Below, one piece after another: positions 22,036 through 30,742 of a stretch of 64,000 bases of DNA; the first letter of the stretch is position 1, and each line of letters starts with the position of its first letter. Under the pieces are notes generated by a model. That model ran no database searches. It saw only the letters and a program-made list of their open reading frames with translations, and was not told where the DNA came from. Origin of the DNA: Sphaerulina vaccinii. Lineage: Eukaryota > Ascomycota > Dothideomycetes > Mycosphaerellales > Mycosphaerellaceae. The translations under genes and the position numbers were made by a program. The DNA is taken from contig JAKUDP010000011.1 of the NCBI GenBank assembly GCA_022570795.1, positions 1,116,001 to 1,180,000 of the forward strand, in the 5' to 3' direction.

Positions 22036-23507
22036 TCACGTCAATGCTTTCGCGGTCTCCTCAAGTTCCTTCTTCTTGGCCTCAACTTCCACAGCACTCT
22101 TCACACCCTTCTTTCTCTGCCTCTCCTCATACTCCACTCTCCGATTCAGTATCCTCTTCACGATATTCTCCGCATTGACATCCTGGAAGTCGTGTGTCGG
22201 CGTTTCTGTGAAGATCCCAAGCTTCTTCGCATCTGCATAAGGATCACCTTCCTTCTCACTGGGAGGCATGAACGCTGTAGGACCATGATACACCGCATCA
22301 GGTCTCCTCCCAAGGGTCCCAAAGGGTAGCGAGTTCAGAAAGCCCGCACTGGGAGTGTATGGCGCCCCAAAGACCACGCCATGGATGTACGTGCATTGCA
22401 CCACGCAGAGTCCTCGTTCGAAGATATTCATGATTGGGTAGTTGGCTCCACGATGTGAGTTGACGACTTCATCGTCGTGAACGCCAGCGATGATGTATGA
22501 AGGTGCGTAGTCCGAGCCAGTCAAGTCGATACGTTGTTGAACGGCTGCTTCGCCATACCAGCCTCGTTGTCGTCCTTGTTCTTCCTCCATCTTGCTGACT
22601 GTTTCGAGGAAGGAGATATGTCCTGAGGAGAAGAGATCGAAAGCGCCGTCGACGTATACGAGTCGTTGGCCGGGTCGTGGGGGCATGCCTGCTACCAGAC
22701 TCGAGAAATCTCCTCCTGAGAACTCTCCTGTCCACAACTCTCCCCCTGGTCCACGTCGCGTATCGCCCGTCGTTTCGATTTGTTTATATCCATAAACCAC
22801 CACAAACGGATCTCTCCCATTGGGCGCAGCAGCATACTCAATTATCCTCTTCTGCATCTCCTTCCCATGTTGTCGCCTCTCAGCTTCATTCCACTCCGGC
22901 TTCCCTTCCTTTCCATCAATGCAATCCCCCAGACTCTTCACAAAATGCTCCGTAGTCCCATCCAACATCCTCCCCACCAAATCCGTCGTACTGATTCCCG
23001 GAGTCCTCGGTACAATCTTCATCCTACCAGCCTTCTTCGCAAAACGATAACAATCACTCCCACTTGCATCGCTAGAAATATCATCCCCATGCGTCACGTA
23101 TCTGCATCCATAGTGACTGATCCAGGGTATGGAAGTCACGTAAGGTGCATGAGGTATACACATCGTACTAAAACGACAAGCATTCACAGCAGCTGTGCGT
23201 TCGGCGAGGGACATTACAGTGGGACCTTTGTTGAGCAGAATCTCTTCGTCGGAGTGGAGGCCTACGAGGAGTTCTTCGCCAAAACGGCGGGATTGGAGCA
23301 TTACGCCTGCGTGGCCTGATCATTTCATTTTCTGATCAGCTTCTCTTCTACTAGCAGAAGAGGTGGAGTTGTACCATGATGGAAGAAGTCGAAGCAGCCG
23401 TCAATCCACAGGCGGTCTTCTTGGATGGGAACATCTTCTTGAGGGTCGATGGGCCATTGGCCGGGGTCGGGGATGATGCAGCCTACGTCGGGGTCGATTT
23501 GAGGCAT
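22036..23507 (-). CDS. ECT1: Ethanolamine-phosphate cytidylyltransferase
   Basis: Enzyme of the CDP-ethanolamine (Kennedy) pathway that makes CDP-ethanolamine for phosphatidylethanolamine. Exon 1 is 23375-23507 and exon 2 is 22036-23315, with a 59 bp intron (GTACAA...GATCAG), giving 470 residues. Two tandem nucleotidyltransferase domains are visible. The first has the HxGH motif as HHGH after IDGCFDFF (the intron splits this motif) and RTPGISTTDLV. The second starts VDGAFDLFSSGH, where the first His is Ser, as is usual for the second domain in fungi. The start is MPQIDPDVG. The C-terminus is a charged, probably coiled-coil tail (EERQRKKG, EAKKKELEE). It is divergent from GET1 over about 270 bp. 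Confidence 0.93.
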
Positions 23508-23698
23508 CTTTTCTCCATTTGAGGTATCTTTGGTATGAGTGAGGAGAAGAAGAAGTGAAGCGGTCAGGAGATGAATGCACCTCCCTCTACACTCGAGTCA
23601 AGATGAAAACTATTTCAAACCTAACCCGAGTGTCTGTCTCTAAAGCTTGTCTCTCCGGCAAGTGAAGCTGACGAGCCTACGGATGCCCCACATGATGT

Positions 23699-23722
23699 CA
23701 ACTTCAACTTCAACTTCAACTT
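23699..23722 (+). repeat. CAACTT hexamer, four copies
   Basis: Four perfect tandem CAACTT units lie 57 bp upstream of the chosen GET1 start, probably in its 5' UTR. Confidence 0.9.
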
Positions 23723-23778
23723 CCGTCAAGAACAACGTTGACCTTCACCAAGCTACATCAGCAACAAGAAAAGAAAGG

Positions 23779-24499
23779 ATGCCCTCCGTCCTACTGGTCG
23801 TCTTCGTCGTCCAGCTGTTGCTGTCGCTGATCAGCACAGTCGGCGCCAGCGCGGTTAACGACCTCGCCTGGTATCTCTTCACGCTCCTTCCAACACCACA
23901 ATCCGCTTCCGCGAAGACCAACCTCAGGCTACGCGCCGATGTCGTTCGACTAGAACGAGAAATGCGCGCTGTATCGGCACAGGATGAGTTTGCCAAGTGG
24001 GCGAAGATCAGGAGACAGCATGATAAGGCGAAGGAGAAGTATGAGAAGGAGGGTGAGTCAACCATATCCTCGAAGTAGTGATGGGGAGTGAACTGTGACT
24101 GATATGATGATAGCTGCGAGTCTACAATCCTTCAAATCAACATTCATATCCATCATCTCCAAACTCCGCTGGCTAGGCACACAGGGAGTCAACTTCCTAA
24201 TCAACACTTACTACAGTAAGACAGCAATGTTCTGGTTACCGGCTGGTTGGGTTCCTTACTACGCTGAGTGGGTACTGTCCTTTCCACGGGCACCACTGGG
24301 AGGTGTGTCTGTGAATGTTTGGGCTATTGCGTGCGGGAGTGTGATCGGGATGGTCATGGAGTTGGTTGTGGCTGCGATAGCGTTGAGAGAGGGAAAGGTG
24401 CAGAGTGGGGACAATAAGGGAGAGAAGATTAAGATGGAGGGCATGAAGATACCCGCGAGTGGACCTATGGGTGTAGGTGGAAGGAAGAAGGAGTTGTAA
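23779..24499 (+). CDS. GET1: GET complex membrane subunit Get1 (WRB/CHD5 family)
   Basis: ER membrane receptor subunit that takes tail-anchored proteins from the Get3 ATPase and inserts them with Get2. Exons 23779-24052 and 24114-24499 (61 bp intron GTGAGT...GATAG) give 219 residues. Topology matches the family: an N-terminal hydrophobic segment (VLLVVFVVQLLLSLIS), a cytosolic coiled coil (RLEREMRAVSAQDEFAKWAKI, KAKEKYEKE) that binds Get3, then two hydrophobic segments around FWLPAGWVPYYAEW and VWAIACGSVIGMVMELVV. The in-frame stretch upstream of 23779 starts from a non-ATG codon and is Thr/Ser repeat, so I start at MPSVLL. Confidence 0.92.
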
Positions 24500-24978
24500 A
24501 TGCGCTGATAGCAGTGGATGTACCACGATACAGCAGAATGAAAGATTTCATGCGCAGCCGCCTTCCTGGCTCTAACAATATGGCTCTGGACCTGGACGGA
24601 CAACGCCTCGAAAGCCACAATGGTTGCAGAAAACGTTAAGAGTGGTCAACAGGAATGCGTGGAAAGATCTGATACTATGCGGACAGTCGAAGGATCCTCT
24701 ACTTTCCCTACTCCCACGTGCGGAAGACTAGTTATTTCAGACTCACTCACTGCAGCATAGACAATACCAAAGTACTGGAACACAGGCGACGAGATGATGG
24801 CCTGGTTCTTTCTACTATTCGTAAGATGCCATCCGCGACGATCCTCCCGCTTTCACTCGTTCGCTTAAGTGTCCGAAGACTCGCCAATCAACTACCAGAA
24901 GTCCCACGAAGTCTGGTGGGGATCCTGGCCATCGAAGCTGGACCTCAGCTGAAGACAATTCATCAACACGTCTCTGCA

Positions 24979-27033
24979 ATGCGCTTACTGAATGTACATA
25001 CACTCGAGTTCCAGGAGTTCGCAGACGATTCGCTGCTGCCACGATATGTCATCGCCTCACACAGATGGAGGAATGATGAAGTTTCGTACCACCAGTTTCT
25101 GGAACGCGACCACCTTCCAGCCCTACGTGAGAGGGAAGGCTACAAGAAAGTCATCGAGTTCTGCAGCTTTGTGGGCAATAACTACTGGAAGCAGTCCATT
25201 GACCATCTCTGGATAGATACCATCTGCATCAACAAGTCTGACTTCTCGGAACTACATGAGGCCATCAACTCTATGTGGAGGTGGTATGAGAGGTCTGCAG
25301 CCTGCGTAGCATACTTGCACGATGTTGCGAATGAAGAAACCTTTACACCAGGAAAGGACGTCGCATTTGAGAACAGCGAATGGTTCCGACGTGGCTGGAC
25401 GCTACAAGAGCTACTGGCACCTCAGAATGTCATCTTTTTAGATCGTACCTGGAAATTATTTGGCGTCAAGACTCCCACGGAAGACACTGCCATGCTTGAG
25501 TTTGGGCCATCAGTCCTCGCCCGAGTATCTCTGGCTACCAGTATACCTGGAGATGTCTTGGCCGATTACTCCGCCGCGAAGGCTCTGACCACAGAAGAGA
25601 AGCGGGCATGGATGAGGAATCGCAAATGCTCACGGGTCGAAGATGAAGCGTATTGCCTGCTAGGCATATGTGGCGTGTTCATGCCGCTCGTATATGGCGA
25701 GCGTGAGCGCGCCTTCGACAGACTGGAAGAGGTAATTGAAAGACGCGACCGTTATCTCCGGAAACGCGAACGCGCTCTCAAGCAGTCCTCGTCGCCGACG
25801 CCTGTGGCGACATCTCCATCACCAAAGCCAACGGCGAAGCCCGTACCACCAAGACCGATCACATCGCGATACTTGACCAACAGTCTAGCAGCTAGCAATG
25901 CAGAACCCGGTGCTATCCTGCTAGCATTCCAAGACTTTGAAGCGAGCACGGAAGACGAGCTTAATCTTACCAGAGGTGATCGGATTGAACTTGTCGTGAA
26001 ACACAAGAAGTTCAATGACGGCTGGTATCTGGGAAAGAACCTCACCAGTGAATCACGAGGACTCTTTCCAGGTTTCTATACTACCACTGCAACAAAGCTC
26101 GACAAACGAGACCTTCGGAAGCGTGCTGCGCGAAAGCCGACTCCTACACCACCACGATCACCCACGCCAGATTCGTTGTCTGCTAAGCAGGGCTCTTTGA
26201 GCTCGATAGCTACACCGCAGACTTCGTCCTCTGACGAAGTTCTCTCGAGCAATACTGCGAATTCCGATTCATTATTGCTAGCGATTCACGACTTCATCGC
26301 GCGTAGTCCGGACGAGCTCAGCTTTACGAAAGGGGATCAGATAGAACTCGTGGAAAAGGACGAAGAATTTGGTGATGGCTGGTACATGGGAAAGAGACTC
26401 AGCGATGGGTCGAGTGGCCTGTTCCCTGAGGTATATACCACACTAGCAACCCCGGAAACCCGCCCAAAGACGGCAGAAGACAGTAGCGAAGCTTCCGATG
26501 CGGCGATACCTAGCGTTTCGAATACTGGTAATACATCCGGAGCAGCGACTGATATAAACGATCTTACAGCTCCTCAAGCAAGTAGCATGCTATCGCCAGA
26601 AGTCAACATCAAGCCAAAGGATCATGATACCAAGCGACACAGGTCAAGATCTCGCTCCCGAAGCCGTGCTATGCTGGATAAATTCGGTAAGCTTCTTGCT
26701 CACAAGCACGAGAACACTGCAGAAAACAGCACTACTCCAGTGGCAAAGGACCCAGAAGTCGCCAAGAGCGGGAAACTCCCCAGGGTTGAAGTCGGCAGCA
26801 GCGAGCGTGATGCTGTCCTAACAAAATCGAAGAGAGTTCAGAGAGAGCCAGCTCCAGAGATTCAAGTGGACAGTGGCGAGCCTACTGATAGCAGTGTAAT
26901 TTCCATTATGCAAGAGCTCGAAGAGCCGGAGGAGACATACCAGAGCTGGACTCACGATTCGAAGGCAGAAACACCTCGTGTGAGTAAAACGAGTGAATCG
27001 AGATCGATCTACAGCCAGTCCGAGAACGTGTGA
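24979..27033 (+). CDS. HET domain protein with two C-terminal SH3 domains
   Basis: Intronless, 684 residues from ATG 24979 (MRLLNVHTLEF, the standard HET start; the frame is open upstream but not HET-like). The HET domain occupies about residues 1-255: YVIASHRW, LWIDTICINK, EAINSMWRWY, WFRRGWTLQELLAP, EDEAYCLLGI, PLVYGE. After a Pro-rich linker come two SH3 domains, about residues 311-370 and 432-490. Each has the ALYDY-like strand (LAFQDFEA; LAIHDFIA), DEL...GD, GWY.GK and GLFP..Y. Each is preceded by a Ser/Pro linker. The tail is basic and Arg-Ser-rich (RSRSRSRSR near residue 555), then acidic. HET domains trigger programmed cell death in self/non-self recognition; SH3 domains bind Pro-rich partners. 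How the SH3 pair controls this HET is unknown. Confidence 0.9.
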   Translation: MRLLNVHTLEFQEFADDSLLPRYVIASHRWRNDEVSYHQFLERDHLPALREREGYKKVIEFCSFVGNNYWKQSIDHLWIDTICINKSDFSELHEAINSMWRWYERSAACVAYLHDVANEETFTPGKDVAFENSEWFRRGWTLQELLAPQNVIFLDRTWKLFGVKTPTEDTAMLEFGPSVLARVSLATSIPGDVLADYSAAKALTTEEKRAWMRNRKCSRVEDEAYCLLGICGVFMPLVYGERERAFDRLEEVIERRDRYLRKRERALKQSSSPTPVATSPSPKPTAKPVPPRPITSRYLTNSLAASNAEPGAILLAFQDFEASTEDELNLTRGDRIELVVKHKKFNDGWYLGKNLTSESRGLFPGFYTTTATKLDKRDLRKRAARKPTPTPPRSPTPDSLSAKQGSLSSIATPQTSSSDEVLSSNTANSDSLLLAIHDFIARSPDELSFTKGDQIELVEKDEEFGDGWYMGKRLSDGSSGLFPEVYTTLATPETRPKTAEDSSEASDAAIPSVSNTGNTSGAATDINDLTAPQASSMLSPEVNIKPKDHDTKRHRSRSRSRSRAMLDKFGKLLAHKHENTAENSTTPVAKDPEVAKSGKLPRVEVGSSERDAVLTKSKRVQREPAPEIQVDSGEPTDSSVISIMQELEEPEETYQSWTHDSKAETPRVSKTSESRSIYSQSENV

Positions 27034-27646
27034 GCATGACTAGGCGTGCGAGTGTTCCTTACCAGGAACGTGAGATGAGCACAGGAATCTCCAGTCAACG
27101 GCGTAGATTGCTGCTGGCAACTAGAGAAAGGCATGTTGCACAAATACGATCTCGAAATTATCAGCAGTTGCCAAAGATCGGATCTGAACGTTGCGGTCAG
27201 CGTTGAAGTACTGGTTATGACGATCTGGTATGAAGTCTGCTCAGTTGACTACGAAGTATACCGTTTCGAGACAACACAAAAACCCGCACTGACGTTTGAG
27301 CCAAGCTTTCCAGTTAAGCGTAATTCATAGCTTATCGCTTGCATGTGTTGGGACAATCGTACACGAGAATGGCGTGGAGCTTGACAATCTTTGCTCAGTA
27401 AAGCGAACCCAAGTAAGACGACCGCTCAAGTAGACAGGCTATGACGCTATATAGCATGTGAAAGCTCTCAAATGGCTCAGTGCTCACTTCGTTGAGACGA
27501 TCAGGTCCATCGTCATGGCAGTCAATCATCACAGAAGCAGTTCGACAATTATATAATCGTCCTTACGCCGACTAGATGCAATCAAGAAGCAGAGCAAAGC
27601 ACTATCTCATTCCTAGCCGCCGACTACTCGAAGAAACACCTCAACA
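27034..27646. other. Intergenic, no gene seen
   Basis: 613 bp, with only a 65-codon frame lacking motifs. A TATATAA-like patch at about 27549-27555 lies about 95 bp upstream of the secreted-protein start. Confidence 0.4.
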
Positions 27647-28213
27647 ATGGTCGCCCTCACACATATCTCAGCCCTCCTAGCAGGCGCAGCAGCTATCGTC
27701 TCTGCTACTCCCACACCATACCTCTCTGCTCGCCAATCCATCGCAGGCCTCCAACCAGCCTTCTCATGTCCCAACTATACCGTCAATGGCCACGTATCCG
27801 ACTATCCTCTTAGGTCTTTATGCCTGAAGACACCACTCGCATCGACGAAGCCATACTATAAACAAGGAGAATACTATCCAATGCGTCCAGGTAAATTCAC
27901 CTCTGTTTTACTCAAATATCGATAACATGTACTGACACACTGTTTGTTAGCCACCATAGTAAACACAAACGGCACAATGGGCGAGAACCTCAACCTCTGC
28001 GGTGTCTCTGACTTCGGTAATGGGGAGTTGGAATATATTTATCCTGTTTGCTGCGTCGTGTGTTCGACTTTATCGAGAAGTTACATTGGAGATGGTTGTG
28101 TGGCTGCGAAGCCCGTGGCGGACGTTAGTGATACTACGGATTTGGTGCAAGGGGTTCTGAACACTGCGTTGAAGCATAGAGAGGAGACGAGTTGTGTCCA
28201 GAACGGGAACTAA
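27647..28213 (+). CDS. Small secreted cysteine-rich protein (effector-like)
   Basis: 168 residues from exons 27647-27890 and 27951-28213 (60 bp intron GTAAAT...TGTTAG). The N-terminus is a clear signal peptide (VALTHISALLAGAAAIVSA, predicted cut before TPTP). The mature chain of about 148 residues has eight cysteines, including a CCVVC cluster, which could form four disulfides, and two possible N-glycosylation sites (NYT, NGT). I recognise no family. Size, secretion and cysteine content fit candidate effectors or cell-wall-associated proteins. It is convergent with the decayed esterase. Confidence 0.75.
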
Positions 28214-28276
28214 GTCTACTACTCCTGGACCAGATTATGAAATGATCATCCTCTTACTACTACCACTCACTCTGCC

Positions 28277-29857
28277 TCACAACCTTCCAGTATTCATCAC
28301 GAAACTCCTATACAACCCACAATCATAATCCACCAATCCCGAACTAACCAAAGTCCCATTCGCAGCATTATCCTGTCCAATAACCATCAAATCCTCCACA
28401 TCGCTATTCACCCTATTCCATCCCGCCGCAGGTCCATTTCTCCGGAATCCCTGGCAAACCTCGCCCAAATCCCCATCATATAATCACTCAAAGCCCTCTG
28501 TCCCATAGTCTCACTCTCAACTCTTTCAGGATACGTTCCAAAAATAGAAACACACTCTGCGCCATGATATGCTCCATATTTGTTCTGATCAGCAAACATG
28601 TCGAGACTGGAGAATGTTGCGTTGTAGAAATATCGCCAAGTAGGAATACCGGCCATCGAAGCGGTAGAGGAGAGGATACTAATTGGGCAGGTGAAGACGA
28701 ATTGGTTGTTGATGTGCGAAGTTGCTGTTTGAGGACTATTCGCTCCATTGCTGATGGCGGAAGAGTATAGGGATGGGTATAAGGCTGCGGCTGTAGATAG
28801 ATCGTTGGCTAGAGCGCATAGGACTACGGGACCGGTAGACTGGTCGAAGCCTGAGGCCAACGATGCTGTTTCGTTGCCGTTGGAGCCGAATAACGAGGGG
28901 ATGCGTGCGGCGTGGCCAGATATGGCGAAGGTTTCGGGAATGATTGGTGTTTGTGACGTTGTCGACTGTGGGTGGGAAGAGAGGGTAGAAGAACTGGGAC
29001 ACGGCTGTGTTGCCGTTCGCATCCTGGACGGTCGCGTTCTTGACCACAGAAACGGGTAGAGCAGCTACGCACTTCAATGGTGAGACTGCAGTAGAGCAAT
29101 TCACTCGTTCAAGCGGAGTCGGCCAGCCATTCGTGGGCAGGAGTAGAGCTTCACTTTGCATAATCGCTGCTCGAAATCGTAGAGGGGAGGGAGGGTTTGC
29201 CCACAATTGTTTGACAGAGTATCCACCAGCTGACTGTACCAAGATTGTGATACTGCTTGGGTCACCGCCGAAGTTTGTGATGTTGGAGTGTGTCTATTCG
29301 AGAGCGAGGCGTTGGTCGAGGAAACCTGGGTTGCGTTGAGTGATGGGCAGTTCTTTAGTGGGAGTGAAGCCGAAGACACCAACGCGGTAATTGATAGTGA
29401 CTACGATGACATTTTGGCTTTAAGCGAGAGACGCTCCGTTGTAGACGACTTGACTGCTCGCTCCGACTTGCAGGTTCCCGCCATAGATCTCGAACATGAC
29501 TGGTAGGCGGCTCACAGCGGTGGCGTTGGTTGGTGTGAAGACGTTCAGGTATAGGCAGCGAAACTCTAATACCAAGGCCTGGAGTCTCCGTCCTCCGTGA
29601 ACTGATCGTGGCCACTGAATCCTGCACTGTAATTTGTGTTCTGAACGATGCTGAACGACAGCAGGTCTCGCCTTCGCTTCATCAACTGTGAGAACTATGT
29701 TGGTGGCATCGTAATCTCGGACTCGTTGCGACCTCCAAGCATCGGGAAAGCGTTCCCGTAAAACGTTATGCTCAGGCCTTGAGGTTGAAACTGGCTGACA
29801 AGCAGGTGTCGCCCACGAGAGCAGAAGGCCGTTAGTAGCATTTGTCCGATACAACAA
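28277..29857 (-). pseudogene. Decayed type-B carboxylesterase/lipase
   Basis: Relic of a secreted-type carboxylesterase (COesterase, PF00135). Recognisable blocks run in order on the minus strand: CLYLNVFTPTNATAVSRLP and VMFEIYGGNL (about 29480-29570), INYRVGVFGF, LALE-stop-THSNITNFGGDPSSITI, QSAGGYSVKQLW, then GNETASLASGFDQ, WRYFYNATFSS and a C-terminal VMNTGRL. In-frame stops are TAA at 29420-29422 and TAG at 29294-29296 (a Trp position in the family). At least three frameshifts are needed, near 29750-29600, near 28950 and near 28440. The nucleophile elbow GxSxG has lost its first Gly (VQSAG, codon at 29237-29239). The 5' end is poorly defined, abutting the divergent SDR. Confidence 0.85.
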
Positions 29858-29877
29858 CAGTCCTTAGCGACTCAGTC

Positions 29878-30702
29878 ATGTCCGCGCTCCTACTCGCTGG
29901 GAAGATCGCCATCGTCACTGGAGGGTCCCGAGGTATTGGCCGATCGATAGCCCTCGAACTGGCCAAAAGAGGCGTCAAAGGCGTAAGTTCTGTCTTGTAT
30001 CACTTATCAGCTTCGATGTCAACTCAAGTCTCTGACGTAGATCACGATCACCTACCACTCCAATATCACAGCAGCTGAGGCCACAGTATCTGAACTGAAA
30101 GCACATGACACAGCGGCCATCGCAATCAAGACAGGCTCTCCGATCACGACAGCGATCACTGACGATATCATCAAAGCGACACTTTCTGCCTTTGAGAGCA
30201 GCACAATCGACATCCTGATCAACAACGCTTTTACTGCCCATGGTGGTGAGACTCGAGCCCCGAGACCTTCCACTCGACTTTCGATACCAATGTCCTAGCG
30301 CCACTTCTTCTCACTCAGAGTATCCTTCCGCACATCGCCAGAGGCGGCAGTATCATCAACATATCCTCTCTCGTAGCTCGTCTACCGAAGTTTCCCGATT
30401 TTACAGTATATGCGATTTCGAAAGCAGCTCTGGAGCACTTGACCAGGCAGTTGGTGACGGCTTATGCAGAGAAGTATGGTATCACGATCAACGCTGTCGC
30501 TCCTGGTATTGTGGCTACAGATGCAATTGAAGCTCAAGGGGCCGAGTTCAACCAGCCAATCATTGTTTTGGCAACGGCCGAGAAGAGGGCTGGGAGGCCG
30601 GAGGAGATTGCAGACATTGTTGCTTGGCTTTGTGGAGCAGGAGGTGCGAGGTGGATCAATGGCGATACTATTGCTGCAAGTGGTGGCGCAGTGATGTCGT
30701 AG
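29878..30702 (+). pseudogene. Short-chain dehydrogenase/reductase with a single frameshift
   Basis: Classical SDR (NAD(P)-dependent oxidoreductase), exon 1 29878-29982 and exon 2 from 30041, with intron 29983-30040 (GTAAGT...ACGTAG). The Rossmann motif TGGSRGIGRS, NNAFT (in place of NNAG), the catalytic Ser in INISS and YAISK are all present. After NNAFTAHGGET the frame must change between about 30243 and 30262 to continue as SPETF, FDTNVLAPLLL and so on to the normal end (GGAVMS). No intron of usable size fits there. So it is either a one-base deletion that inactivates the gene or a sequence error. Everything else is well preserved, which means any decay is recent. Confidence 0.75.
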
Positions 30703-30742
30703 AGGAATGCTGGATAGATGTAGTGTAGGCGCAGCTTTGTCC

